Of a stretch of DNA of 40,375 nt, positions 16,561-24,657 are shown piece after piece. Below the pieces are notes generated by a model. The model did no database searches and was not told the origin of the DNA. It saw nothing but the letters and a program-made list of their open reading frames with translations. The stretch comes from CAMNAO01 sp045605145. Lineage in GTDB: Bacteria > Bacillota > Clostridia > Oscillospirales > Oscillospiraceae. A program made the position numbers and the translations under genes. The DNA is taken from positions 1 to 40,375 of the forward strand of contig JAZUPH010000072.1 of the NCBI GenBank assembly GCA_045605145.1. The letters are read 5' to 3'. Each line of letters begins with the position of its first letter. Positions within the stretch are counted from its first letter, which is position 1.

Positions 16561-16594
16561 TAATTGACGCCCCAAAGGGCTGAGGAGAATTACT

Positions 16595-19405
16595 ATGGCA
16601 CAGGATTACAACACCACCCTTAATCTGCCAAAGACCGAGTTCCCCATGCGTGCAGGCCTGCCCAAGAGAGAGCCTGACATGCTCAAGAGCTGGTACGACA
16701 TGGATCTTTACCACGAGATCATTAAGCGCAACGAGGGCAAGCCCCAGTTCATTCTGCACGACGGGCCTCCGTTCTCCAACGGCAACATCCATATGGGCAC
16801 CGCCATGAACAAGTGCCTCAAGGACTTTATCGTCCGTTACAAGAACATGACCGGCTTCCGCGCACCCTATGTGCCCGGCTGGGACAACCACGGCATGCCC
16901 ATCGAGAGCGCCATCATCAAGCGCTCCAAGCTCAACCGCAAGCAGATGTCCATCCCCGAGTTCCGCAGCGCCTGCAAAGACTTTGCGCAGGAGTATGTGG
17001 ACATTCAGATGGCGTCCTTCAAGCGCCTTGGCGTCATCGGCGATTGGGACAACCCCTATCTGACCATGAACCCCGAGTTTGAGGCTGAGGAAGTGCGCGT
17101 ATTCGGTGAGATGGTCAAAAAGGGCTATATCTACAAGGGCAAGAAGCCCGTTTACTGGTGCCCCTTCGATGAGACCGCGCTGGCAGAGGCGGAAATTGAG
17201 TACGCCGACGACACCTGTAAGTCCATCTTCGTCAAGTTCCCCGTAAGTGAGGATTACGGCAAGTTCGCTCCTTACTGCGATTTGAAGAACACCTACTTCG
17301 TCATCTGGACCACCACCACATGGACCCTGCCCGGCAACCTGGCCATTTGCCTGAACGCCCGCCTGGACTACGTTCTGGCAAAGGCACCCAACGGTGAGAC
17401 CTATGTCCTGGCCAAAGAACTGATGGAGAGCGTTGCCAAGGCCGCCGGCATCGAGGGCTTTGAGATCCTGCACCAGTTCAAGGGTGAAGAGTGCGAGCTT
17501 ATGCGCGCAAAGCACCCCCTGTATGACCGTGAGAGCGTCATCCTCCTGGGTGACCATGTCACGCTGGACGCCGGTACCGGCTGCGTACATACCGCACCCG
17601 GCCACGGCATGGAGGACTATATGGCCTGCCGCGCCTATGACTACGCCGGCAAGACCAGCATCGGCGTGCTCGTCCCCGTTGACGACCGCGGCTACATGAC
17701 CGCGGAGGCCGGCAAGTATGAGGGCCTGTATTATGAGAAGGCCAATGACGCAATCTTCGCCGATCTGGTGGAGACCAATGCACTTCTGGCCTACGAGACC
17801 ATTACTCACCAGTACCCCCACTGCTGGCGCTGCAAAAAGCCCATCATCTACCGCGCCACCGACCAGTGGTTCTGCTCCGTTGACGCCTTCAAGGATGAGG
17901 CTATTGCCGCCTGCGCGGATATTAAGTGGATGCCCGACTGGGGCTATGGCCGCATGGTGAATATGCTGGCCGACCGCGCCGACTGGTGCATCTCCCGCCA
18001 GCGCCGCTGGGGTCTGCCCATCCCCGTATTCTACTGTGATGACTGCGGCGAGATCCTGTGCGACGATGTAACTATCGAGGCCGCCGCACAGCTGTTCGCT
18101 CAAAAGGGCTCCAACGCCTGGTTTGAGCTTGATGCCAACGACATCCTGCCCGAGAGCTATGTCTGCCCCAAGTGCGGCAAGCGCCACTTCACCAAAGAGA
18201 TCGACACTCTTGACGGCTGGTTCGACTCCGGCTCCACCCACATCGCCTCCCTTGCCAAGGATAACGAGGCTGAGTGGCCCTCCGACCTGTATCTTGAGGG
18301 CGCTGACCAGTATCGCGGCTGGTTCCAGTCCTCTCTCTTGACCGCTGTTGCCGTCCGCGGCAAGGCTCCCTACAAGGCCGTTCTGACCCACGGCTGGGTC
18401 GTTGACGGTGAGGGCAAGGCCATGCACAAGTCCCTTGGCAACGGCGTCTATCCCGAAGAGGTCATCCCCAAGTTCGGCGCCGATCTGCTGCGCCTGTGGG
18501 CCGCCAGCACTGACTTCCGCGCCGATGTCCGCTGCTCCGATGCCATGTTCAAGCAGCTGAGCGACACTTATCTGAAGATCCGCAACACCGCCCGCTACAT
18601 CCTGGGCAACATTGCCGATTTCGACCCCAACACCAACGCGGTTGCCGCCGGTGAGCTTGAGGGTCTGGACAAGTGGGCAATCAGCCGAATGAACGCCCTC
18701 ATCAACCGCTGCATCGCGGCCTATGAAGAGTATGAGTTCCACGCGGTTGTCCATGCTATCCACAACTTCTGCGTTGTTGATATGTCCAACTTCTATCTTG
18801 ACATCATCAAGGACCGCCTGTACTGCGAGGCGCCCGATTCCCAGCTGCGCCGCAGCAGCCAGACCGCCATCTGGATGATCCTGGACGCAATGGTGCGTCT
18901 TGTGTCCCCCATCCTGGCTTTCACCTCCAACGAGATCTGGCTGTCCATGCCCCACGCCGCCGCTGATGACGCCCGCCATGTGGCACTCAACGATATGCCC
19001 AAGGCTGTTGAGGGTCTGAACTTTGACGCCGAGCATGAGGCCCTTTGGAACGACAGCCTGCAGCTTCGCGGCGCCGTGAACAAGGCTCTTGAGCTGGCCC
19101 GCGCCGAGAAGATCGTTGGCAAGCCGCTGGATGCCGAGGTCACTCTGTTCGTCACTGATGAGGTGAAGTTCGCGCCTCAGACAAAGCAGGATCTTAAATC
19201 CATCTTCATCACCTCCGGCGTGACCGTGGTAAACGGCGACGGAGAAGGCTTCGCCTTCGACCTGTATCCCGGCGTAAAGGTTGCCGTCAAGGCCAGCACA
19301 GCACCCAAGTGCCTGCGCTGCTGGGCCCACGACGAAAAGGTTGGCGAGGATCAGGAGCATCCCGCTCTGTGTCCCCGCTGCGCCCGCGTGGTCAAGAGCC
19401 TGTGA
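16595..19405 (+). CDS. ileS: Isoleucyl-tRNA synthetase
   Basis: A 936-residue class I synthetase of normal length for the bacterial type. The HIGH-like motif is in SNGNIHMGTAMNK (about residues 61-73). The CP1 editing domain has TTTWTLPGNLA, and the catalytic site has SRQRRWGLPIPVF. The KMSKS-like loop reads KAMHKSLGNG, a variant of the canonical motif that I believe also occurs in other Clostridia. A C-terminal zinc finger (CLRCWAHDEKVG...CPRCARVV) marks the bacterial-type enzyme. The start follows GAGGAG. lspA begins two bases after its stop. Confidence 0.97.
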   Translation: MAQDYNTTLNLPKTEFPMRAGLPKREPDMLKSWYDMDLYHEIIKRNEGKPQFILHDGPPFSNGNIHMGTAMNKCLKDFIVRYKNMTGFRAPYVPGWDNHGMPIESAIIKRSKLNRKQMSIPEFRSACKDFAQEYVDIQMASFKRLGVIGDWDNPYLTMNPEFEAEEVRVFGEMVKKGYIYKGKKPVYWCPFDETALAEAEIEYADDTCKSIFVKFPVSEDYGKFAPYCDLKNTYFVIWTTTTWTLPGNLAICLNARLDYVLAKAPNGETYVLAKELMESVAKAAGIEGFEILHQFKGEECELMRAKHPLYDRESVILLGDHVTLDAGTGCVHTAPGHGMEDYMACRAYDYAGKTSIGVLVPVDDRGYMTAEAGKYEGLYYEKANDAIFADLVETNALLAYETITHQYPHCWRCKKPIIYRATDQWFCSVDAFKDEAIAACADIKWMPDWGYGRMVNMLADRADWCISRQRRWGLPIPVFYCDDCGEILCDDVTIEAAAQLFAQKGSNAWFELDANDILPESYVCPKCGKRHFTKEIDTLDGWFDSGSTHIASLAKDNEAEWPSDLYLEGADQYRGWFQSSLLTAVAVRGKAPYKAVLTHGWVVDGEGKAMHKSLGNGVYPEEVIPKFGADLLRLWAASTDFRADVRCSDAMFKQLSDTYLKIRNTARYILGNIADFDPNTNAVAAGELEGLDKWAISRMNALINRCIAAYEEYEFHAVVHAIHNFCVVDMSNFYLDIIKDRLYCEAPDSQLRRSSQTAIWMILDAMVRLVSPILAFTSNEIWLSMPHAAADDARHVALNDMPKAVEGLNFDAEHEALWNDSLQLRGAVNKALELARAEKIVGKPLDAEVTLFVTDEVKFAPQTKQDLKSIFITSGVTVVNGDGEGFAFDLYPGVKVAVKASTAPKCLRCWAHDEKVGEDQEHPALCPRCARVVKSL

Positions 19406-19407
19406 AT

Positions 19408-19977
19408 ATGGCGAAATTGAAAGCAAAACTCACACCCCGGTGCTCACGCACCGGGGCGGTGTTGTATCTTGCGGCGGCACTGGCTGCGCTGGCGCTGGAT
19501 CAGTGGAGCAAGGCCGCCACCGTGGCAAACATACCCATGTATTCGGTTGTGCCCGCTGTGCCCGGTATATTTCAGCTGACCCATGTGCACAACACCGGCG
19601 CGGCATGGAGCATACTGGCCGGCAACACCGGTCTGTTGGGAATCATAAGCATCGTTGCCATCATCTCCATCGGCCTTTACCTGCTGTACGGCCTTCTGTG
19701 CCCAGCGGCACGGCTGTGCCTCGCCTTTGTCATCGGCGGGGCACTGGGCAATATGGTCGACCGGCTTAACCTGGGCTATGTTGTGGATATGATCGAGGTA
19801 ACCTTTATCAATTATCCCGTGTTCAATGTAGCCGACTGCTTCATTGTTGTGGGCGGCATCGCCTTCGCTGTTGTGTTCCTGTTTTACAACGACAGGTATC
19901 TGATTGAGCGCGGCCTTTTAAAGCTCACGGAGAAGGCCGGCACGGACGAGGAAAAGAAAGATGCTGACAAGTCTTAA
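19408..19977 (+). CDS. lspA: Lipoprotein signal peptidase II (LspA)
   Basis: A 189-residue membrane aspartyl protease that removes signal peptides from diacylated lipoproteins. Four hydrophobic segments are seen. Conserved motifs are DQWSKA, HNTGAAWSIL, ALGNMVDRL (first catalytic Asp) and FNVADCFIV (second catalytic Asp). It is a little longer than usual because of a charged C-terminal tail. It starts two bases after the ileS stop without a strong ribosome site, so coupled translation is likely; a strong hairpin lies in codons about 10-17. At least two putative substrates are in this window, the lipobox proteins at 24654-26060 and 26256-27797. Confidence 0.95.
   Translation: MAKLKAKLTPRCSRTGAVLYLAAALAALALDQWSKAATVANIPMYSVVPAVPGIFQLTHVHNTGAAWSILAGNTGLLGIISIVAIISIGLYLLYGLLCPAARLCLAFVIGGALGNMVDRLNLGYVVDMIEVTFINYPVFNVADCFIVVGGIAFAVVFLFYNDRYLIERGLLKLTEKAGTDEEKKDADKS
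19435..19456 (+). other. Strong hairpin inside the first codons of lspA
   Basis: CCCCGGTGC (19435-19443) pairs perfectly with GCACCGGGG (19448-19456) around TCAC, starting 27 bases into the gene. It could limit translation of lspA or slow transcription; no T-run follows. Confidence 0.45.
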
Positions 19978-20881
19978 TGTTCAGGCGGAGTCTGACGGAA
20001 TTAGAATAGACGTGTTTCTGGCCGGGGTACTCCCCGGCCTTACGCGCTCCGCCGTGCAGAAGCTGATAACATCCGGCGGCGTCACCATGGACGGAAAGCC
20101 GCTGCAGAAAAGCTACCGCACCCAGCTGGGTGATGTGTATGACATCGTCATACCGCAACCGGAAGAGGCGGGTATAGTTGCCCAGAACATCCCGCTGGAC
20201 ATCGCCTACGAGGACGACGATGTGGTGGTGGTCAACAAGCCCCGGGGTATGGTGGTACATCCCGCGCCCGGTCACCCGGACGGTACACTGGTGAACGCGC
20301 TCCTCTACCACTGTGAGGAGAGTCTGTCCGGCGTGGGCGGCGTTGTGCGCCCCGGAATCGTCCACCGGATCGACAAAGACACCTCCGGCCTTATCATCGC
20401 GGCGAAAAACGACGCCGCCCATCTGGGTCTTGCCGCCCAGCTTAAAGACCACAGCCTTGCCCGTGTGTACGAGTGCATCGTCATCGGCAACCTGCGTGAG
20501 GACAGCGGCACGGTCAACGCCCCCATCGGCCGCCACCCCGTTGACAGACAGCGCATGGCCGTGACAGAGAAGAATTCACGCCACGCCGTAACACATTGGG
20601 AGGTTCTCGACCGCTGGGGCAATTACACCCACCTGCGCTGCCGCCTTGAGACGGGGCGCACCCACCAGATACGGGTGCACATGGCACACATCGGCCACCC
20701 GCTTTTGGGTGACATGGTCTACGGCCGCAAGAAGGCTGAACTGGGCCTTGAAGGGCAGTGCCTGCACGCAAAAGAACTTCACTTCATCCACCCGATTTCC
20801 GGTACCCCGGTCACTGTGGACAGTGCCCTGCCGGACTATTTTGCGCAGATTCTCCGCAAACTGGGCCCCCCGCAGGGGTGA
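19961..20881 (+). CDS. rluD: Pseudouridine synthase of the RluA/RluD family
   Basis: A 306-residue enzyme that isomerises uridines, probably in 23S rRNA. The N-terminal S4 domain (RIDVFLAGVLPGLTRSAVQKLI, about residues 11-32) is followed by the catalytic motif GIVHRIDKDTSGL, where the Asp is the nucleophile, and by LETGRTHQIRVHM. It overlaps the end of lspA by 17 bases. The lspA-rluD pair matches the conserved ileS-lspA-rluD order. Exact uridine targets (RluD-type 1911/1915/1917 or other) cannot be assigned by sequence alone. Confidence 0.93.
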   Translation: MLTSLNVQAESDGIRIDVFLAGVLPGLTRSAVQKLITSGGVTMDGKPLQKSYRTQLGDVYDIVIPQPEEAGIVAQNIPLDIAYEDDDVVVVNKPRGMVVHPAPGHPDGTLVNALLYHCEESLSGVGGVVRPGIVHRIDKDTSGLIIAAKNDAAHLGLAAQLKDHSLARVYECIVIGNLREDSGTVNAPIGRHPVDRQRMAVTEKNSRHAVTHWEVLDRWGNYTHLRCRLETGRTHQIRVHMAHIGHPLLGDMVYGRKKAELGLEGQCLHAKELHFIHPISGTPVTVDSALPDYFAQILRKLGPPQG

Positions 20882-20911
20882 TTGGACGCATCCTGCTAAC
20901 AGAACAAAGGC

Positions 20912-20947
20912 GAAGCTCCCCTCGAAAGGGGAGCTTCACTGTATTTT
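20912..20947 (+). terminator. Terminator after rluD, probably bidirectional
   Basis: GAAGCTCCCC (20912-20921) pairs with GGGGAGCTTC (20928-20937), followed by a T-rich stretch (TATTTTT). It lies between the convergent rluD and the MacB-like permease and may stop both. Confidence 0.85.
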
Positions 20948-20986
20948 TGGCTTTCCTCCATTTGGATGCAGTGTCACGGCACCATG

Positions 20987-22237
20987 TCACTCGCGGCGCA
21001 GGGCAGTGATGGGGTTGAGCTTTGACGCCTTCACTGCCGGCAGCAGCCCGAACAGGATGCCGATGAACATTGAAAACCCCACGGCAATTACTCCGGCGGG
21101 TATGCTGACGGCAGATGGGGTGCCCATGGCATTGCTCAGCAACTTTGCCACGCCGATACCCGCCGCCACGCCCAGAACGCCGCCGGTGCTGGTGAGCACC
21201 ACCGCCTCGGTAAGAAACTGCCACAGGATGCGGCGGCGCTTGGCTCCGATGGCCTTTTTAAGTCCGATCTCACGGGTGCGTTCGGTAACGGACACCAGCA
21301 TGATGTTCATAACGCCGATGCCGCCAACAAGAAGGGATATACCCGCGATCCAGATAAGCTGCTGATTGGTGGAGGCGGACAGATCCTGCAGTTCCTTGGC
21401 CTGCTCAAGCAGATCCTCGCTGCGATAGGAATACATGCCGTCAGGGTCGGCTATGTGGCGCGCAGTAAGAAGCTCTGCCGCACCGTAGCCCACGGCGGGC
21501 ATATCATCGGTGGACTCAGCCTGGAGACATACGGTCTGCGGCTCATCAAAGCGGTAAACAATACTCCAGCAGGTGTTGGGGATAAAAATGCTGCCGCTGG
21601 AGGTGTCGGCGTACATATAGTAGTCGGACAGTGTCTCGATAGTGGGTGAGAAGCTGGCGGAAAGATCCACGACACCCACAACGGTAAAGACCTCACCCTG
21701 CATTTCAAGCGAGGTGCCGATGGGGTCAGCACCTTCAAACAGGTTGCCGACAGCCTTGGCATCCAAGATCGCCACCTTGCGGCATTTGGCGTAATCGTCA
21801 TCCACAAAACCCCGGCCATAGCTCAGATGATAGCCGTTGATACCGAAATAATACTCATCAATTCCGTAGACGGTGCCGGTAAACGCCGTGTTGCGATAAT
21901 ACACGCCCTCTGCATAATTACGGCAGGTGTATACAGAGGCGGCCTCGACGCCGTCAAGCCGCAAAAGCTCAAGGCGGGTCTCCTCATCAATGCAGCTGAC
22001 CCCCTGAGGAAGGGATTGGTACGACAGATCCATCACCCAGTCATCCTGATAAAGCTGTACCGTGACCACATTGTTGCCCGCACCCACCAGGTTGGCCTTT
22101 ATCTGCTCGTTGGCGCCCTTGATGGTGGAGACAATGGTTATAATGGCGGCGATACCGATGATGATGCCCAGCATGGTAAGGAACGAGCGCATTTTATGGT
22201 TCCATATACCGCGAAATGCCAATGCTATGTTTTCCAT
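20987..22237 (-). CDS. MacB-like ABC transporter permease
   Basis: A 416-residue FtsX-type permease: the first transmembrane helix follows AFRGIWNHKMRSFLTMLGIIIGIAAIITIVS (MacB core entry), then a large extracytoplasmic domain (about residues 45-280), then three helices at the C-terminus, with GVMNIMLVSVTERTREIGLKKAIGAKRR in the conserved coupling region. MacB-type permeases do not form a channel but transmit ATPase motion to an extracytoplasmic pump. It is the last gene of a four-gene operon with two adaptors and one ATPase. Substrate unknown; the family exports peptides, antibiotics or lipoproteins. Confidence 0.93.
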   Translation of the reverse strand: MENIALAFRGIWNHKMRSFLTMLGIIIGIAAIITIVSTIKGANEQIKANLVGAGNNVVTVQLYQDDWVMDLSYQSLPQGVSCIDEETRLELLRLDGVEAASVYTCRNYAEGVYYRNTAFTGTVYGIDEYYFGINGYHLSYGRGFVDDDYAKCRKVAILDAKAVGNLFEGADPIGTSLEMQGEVFTVVGVVDLSASFSPTIETLSDYYMYADTSSGSIFIPNTCWSIVYRFDEPQTVCLQAESTDDMPAVGYGAAELLTARHIADPDGMYSYRSEDLLEQAKELQDLSASTNQQLIWIAGISLLVGGIGVMNIMLVSVTERTREIGLKKAIGAKRRRILWQFLTEAVVLTSTGGVLGVAAGIGVAKLLSNAMGTPSAVSIPAGVIAVGFSMFIGILFGLLPAVKASKLNPITALRRE

Positions 22238-22249
22238 AATCCCGCCCCC

Positions 22250-23977
22250 TTAATAGCTGTTGTAAAAGTCCATGGCGGTGGCCTCCACCGTCTCGGCACC
22301 TTCAAACACATCGCTCCCGTATGGGAAGGCTATGCGGTCGTCAATGGTCAGACCCCCGCGGATCATGGTGTAGGAGCCCCATACGCTTCTGCCCGTTTGA
22401 ACCGTGCGTTTTTCCAGCAGGCCGTCCGCGCCGCGCACCATAACATAGCTTACGCCGCCCTCTGTGCGGATGAAGGTATTCTCCAGATACAGGCCGCTTT
22501 CACTGGGAGCAGAGGAATAGGTCACGCTGACATATTCATATTCCCGCAGTTGGGCGCTCTCATCGATAAAGATCGTTGCCGGATACCATGATATATTGTT
22601 GTTGCCGTTTGTCCAGCCGTTGTAAGATGTGCTGGGGTATTCGGATATCTCAACGATGGTGCCGGTATAGCTTGCGTAGCTCTCCCAGCTCATGACATCT
22701 ACGGTCTGGCCCACAGTGATGGTGCCGAGAGCCAGCTCGCCAATGTTTATCTTTACATAGTAGCCGCCGCCGGCCGACAGCTCCACAAGGGGCTGGCCGC
22801 TGGCGCGGGCCTCATCCGGGTCACGCACCGCTTTGACCACGCCGCTGAGCTTGCTGAAGACCATGCCGCTGTCCATCTCATGCTGCAGGCGATCAAGCTC
22901 CACCTCTGCCATCTGTATCTGAAGCTCAAGGTCTTTGATCTCCTGCTCTTTGTCGGCCTTCATGTCCTCGATCTCTTTGCGGGTATAGGATGAGCCGTAG
23001 GATTTGTAGTATGGCTCTTCCTGCTTGTCATACTCGAACATATAGTCCGGCAGTATCGCGTCAATGACATAGAATTTTATCGTGCCTCCGGTGCGGTCAA
23101 CCCGCAGGCCATAGTAGTCCAGAACCTGTCCGTTAAGGGCGTTGCCGTTGCGGATAACGAATACCAGCCAAATTTTGTAAGGGTTCACGGGATCCGGATC
23201 GATCTCCGGCTCCGGTTCGGGTTCTCCCCCGTCGTCCGAGCCGCCGCCCTCAGGCGCGGGCTCAGGATCCGGTACGGGCTCAGGGTCAGGTACAGGCTCC
23301 GGATCCGGCACAGGTTCGGGATCCGGTACAGGTTCGGGATCTGGTGTGTCGCCGCTCTCTCCGCCGCCATTTTCACCATCCGCCGGTGGGGTTGTTTCTT
23401 CCGGCAGTTTGGGGAACAGCGACTCGAGATACGATATGGTCAGACCGGTACCGCCGTCCCAGAGAATGTACATGGGGTCGTTCTGCGTGCCCTTGCCCTC
23501 AAGATACATTGGTGTGGGCTGTGTCTCCAGCACGATCTCCCTCACAGGCGGGGTTATCAGCACCATGGAGTATGGCCGCAGGGTATTGATATACTCCTGC
23601 TCCCGGAGTGCGTTTTCATATTTGAGCTTCAGCTTTTCATAATCAAGCTGTGCCTTTTCCAGTTCAATATCTGTGAGCGTCGTATCAAAGGCAAGGATGG
23701 GGTCCCCTTCTTTGACCGTTTGCCCCTGGCTGACAAATATCTCCGTCACCTGCTGTGTCTCGGAGATGTACACATTCTGCAGTCCCGTGGCGGTAACGGG
23801 GCCATAGACCTCGGAGGTGTCGCCCCAATAGTCGGTCATGGCAAAGTCGCCCACGGAATATACCTTCACCGGGTTTGTGCGGCTTTCACGCAGATAACGC
23901 AGGCCGCCCCATACCGCGCCCAGAGTAAGGACAAGGCAAAGAATGACAGTGACAATGCGCTTAATTACCTTCTTCAC
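22250..23977 (-). CDS. HlyD/MacA-type adaptor with proline-rich insertion
   Basis: A 575-residue protein: basic N-terminus, one membrane helix (about residues 6-27), a split lipoyl domain (VTEIFVSQGQTVKEGDPILAFD and VKAVRDPDEARASGQPLVEL), an alpha-hairpin (about 100-130 and 335-375) and C-terminal beta-barrel and membrane-proximal parts. Between the two hairpin helices is a roughly 200-residue insertion carrying a PDPEPV repeat (about 194-264), so it is much longer than usual adaptors (350-400). Its start overlaps the stop of the ATPase gene, with the permease 12 bases downstream. It has no lipobox, unlike the other adaptor in this operon. Confidence 0.9.
   Translation of the reverse strand: MKKVIKRIVTVILCLVLTLGAVWGGLRYLRESRTNPVKVYSVGDFAMTDYWGDTSEVYGPVTATGLQNVYISETQQVTEIFVSQGQTVKEGDPILAFDTTLTDIELEKAQLDYEKLKLKYENALREQEYINTLRPYSMVLITPPVREIVLETQPTPMYLEGKGTQNDPMYILWDGGTGLTISYLESLFPKLPEETTPPADGENGGGESGDTPDPEPVPDPEPVPDPEPVPDPEPVPDPEPAPEGGGSDDGGEPEPEPEIDPDPVNPYKIWLVFVIRNGNALNGQVLDYYGLRVDRTGGTIKFYVIDAILPDYMFEYDKQEEPYYKSYGSSYTRKEIEDMKADKEQEIKDLELQIQMAEVELDRLQHEMDSGMVFSKLSGVVKAVRDPDEARASGQPLVELSAGGGYYVKINIGELALGTITVGQTVDVMSWESYASYTGTIVEISEYPSTSYNGWTNGNNNISWYPATIFIDESAQLREYEYVSVTYSSAPSESGLYLENTFIRTEGGVSYVMVRGADGLLEKRTVQTGRSVWGSYTMIRGGLTIDDRIAFPYGSDVFEGAETVEATAMDFYNSY
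23255..23344 (-). repeat. Five 18-base tandem repeats encoding PDPEPV units
   Basis: Residues 212-241 of the second adaptor are PDPEPV four times then PDPEPA. The DNA copies differ at third positions, so the repeat is kept mainly at the protein level. It is followed by an acidic Gly/Glu/Pro stretch. Confidence 0.85.
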
Positions 23978-24657
23978 GCCTGCCCCTCCTTCCCGCCGGA
24001 GAGCACGCCGTCCAGAATACGATACTGCACCGGGGCGTGCGAAGCGATGGCCGCATCGTGGGTTATCATAAGGATGGTTGCACCACCCTCGTGCAGGCGG
24101 TCAAATATCTCCATTATCTGCGCGCCGGAGGTGGAGTCAAGGGCGCCCGTAGGCTCATCGGCCAGCAGAAGCCGCGGCTTTGTAACGATGGCGCGGGCGA
24201 TGGCCACGCGCTGACACTGTCCACCGGAGAGCTGATCGGAGCTGAACTTAATTCTGTCCTGCAGACCCATGGTGACAAGGGCCTCTTCAGCACGCTCCAT
24301 TCGCTCTTTCTTCTTCACCCCCGCATAAAGAAGGGGGAGGGCCACATTCTCCAGGGCCGACAGCTTGGGCAGCAGGTTAAACGACTGGAAGATAAAGCCC
24401 ACATCCTTGTTGCGGACTTCTGCCAGACGGTTGTCGCTCTTGTTGTTCATCAGCTCCCCGTCAAAGATGTACTCGCCGCTGGTGGGCGTATCAAGAAAGC
24501 CGAGAAGATTCATAAGGGTGGTCTTGCCGGAGCCGGACGGCCCCATGATGGCAGCATACTCTCCCTCGTCAATGGTGAGATTGACATCCTTAAGAACCTT
24601 CACCACATTTCTGCCCATGGGGTAGTCCTTGCAGATGTTTTTCATAGTCAGTATCAT
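23974..24657 (-). CDS. ABC transporter ATP-binding protein, MacB/LolD type
   Basis: A 227-residue ATPase with GPSGSGKTT (Walker A), FIFQSFNLLPKLSALENVALPLLY (Q-loop), LSGGQCQRVAIARA (signature), LLLADEPTGALDS (Walker B and D-loop) and MITHD (switch His). This class pairs with FtsX-type permeases, here the product of 20987-22237. Overlaps of four bases with the gene on each side tie it to both adaptors. Confidence 0.96.
   Translation of the reverse strand: MILTMKNICKDYPMGRNVVKVLKDVNLTIDEGEYAAIMGPSGSGKTTLMNLLGFLDTPTSGEYIFDGELMNNKSDNRLAEVRNKDVGFIFQSFNLLPKLSALENVALPLLYAGVKKKERMERAEEALVTMGLQDRIKFSSDQLSGGQCQRVAIARAIVTKPRLLLADEPTGALDSTSGAQIMEIFDRLHEGGATILMITHDAAIASHAPVQYRILDGVLSGGKEGQA

Noticed and set aside
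16495..16594. T-box leader before ileS
   Set aside because: Only 100 bases are available and no T-box sequence is visible; there is only a 12-base-pair hairpin.
16418..19426. A 1002-codon open frame antisense to ileS
   Set aside because: It covers the whole of ileS on the other strand, has no recognisable domain or ribosome site and is low-complexity in composition. It follows from the codon bias of ileS.
23255..23344. CRISPR-like array of short repeats
   Set aside because: The 18-base units are in frame, have no spacers and encode PDPEPV within a clear adaptor protein.
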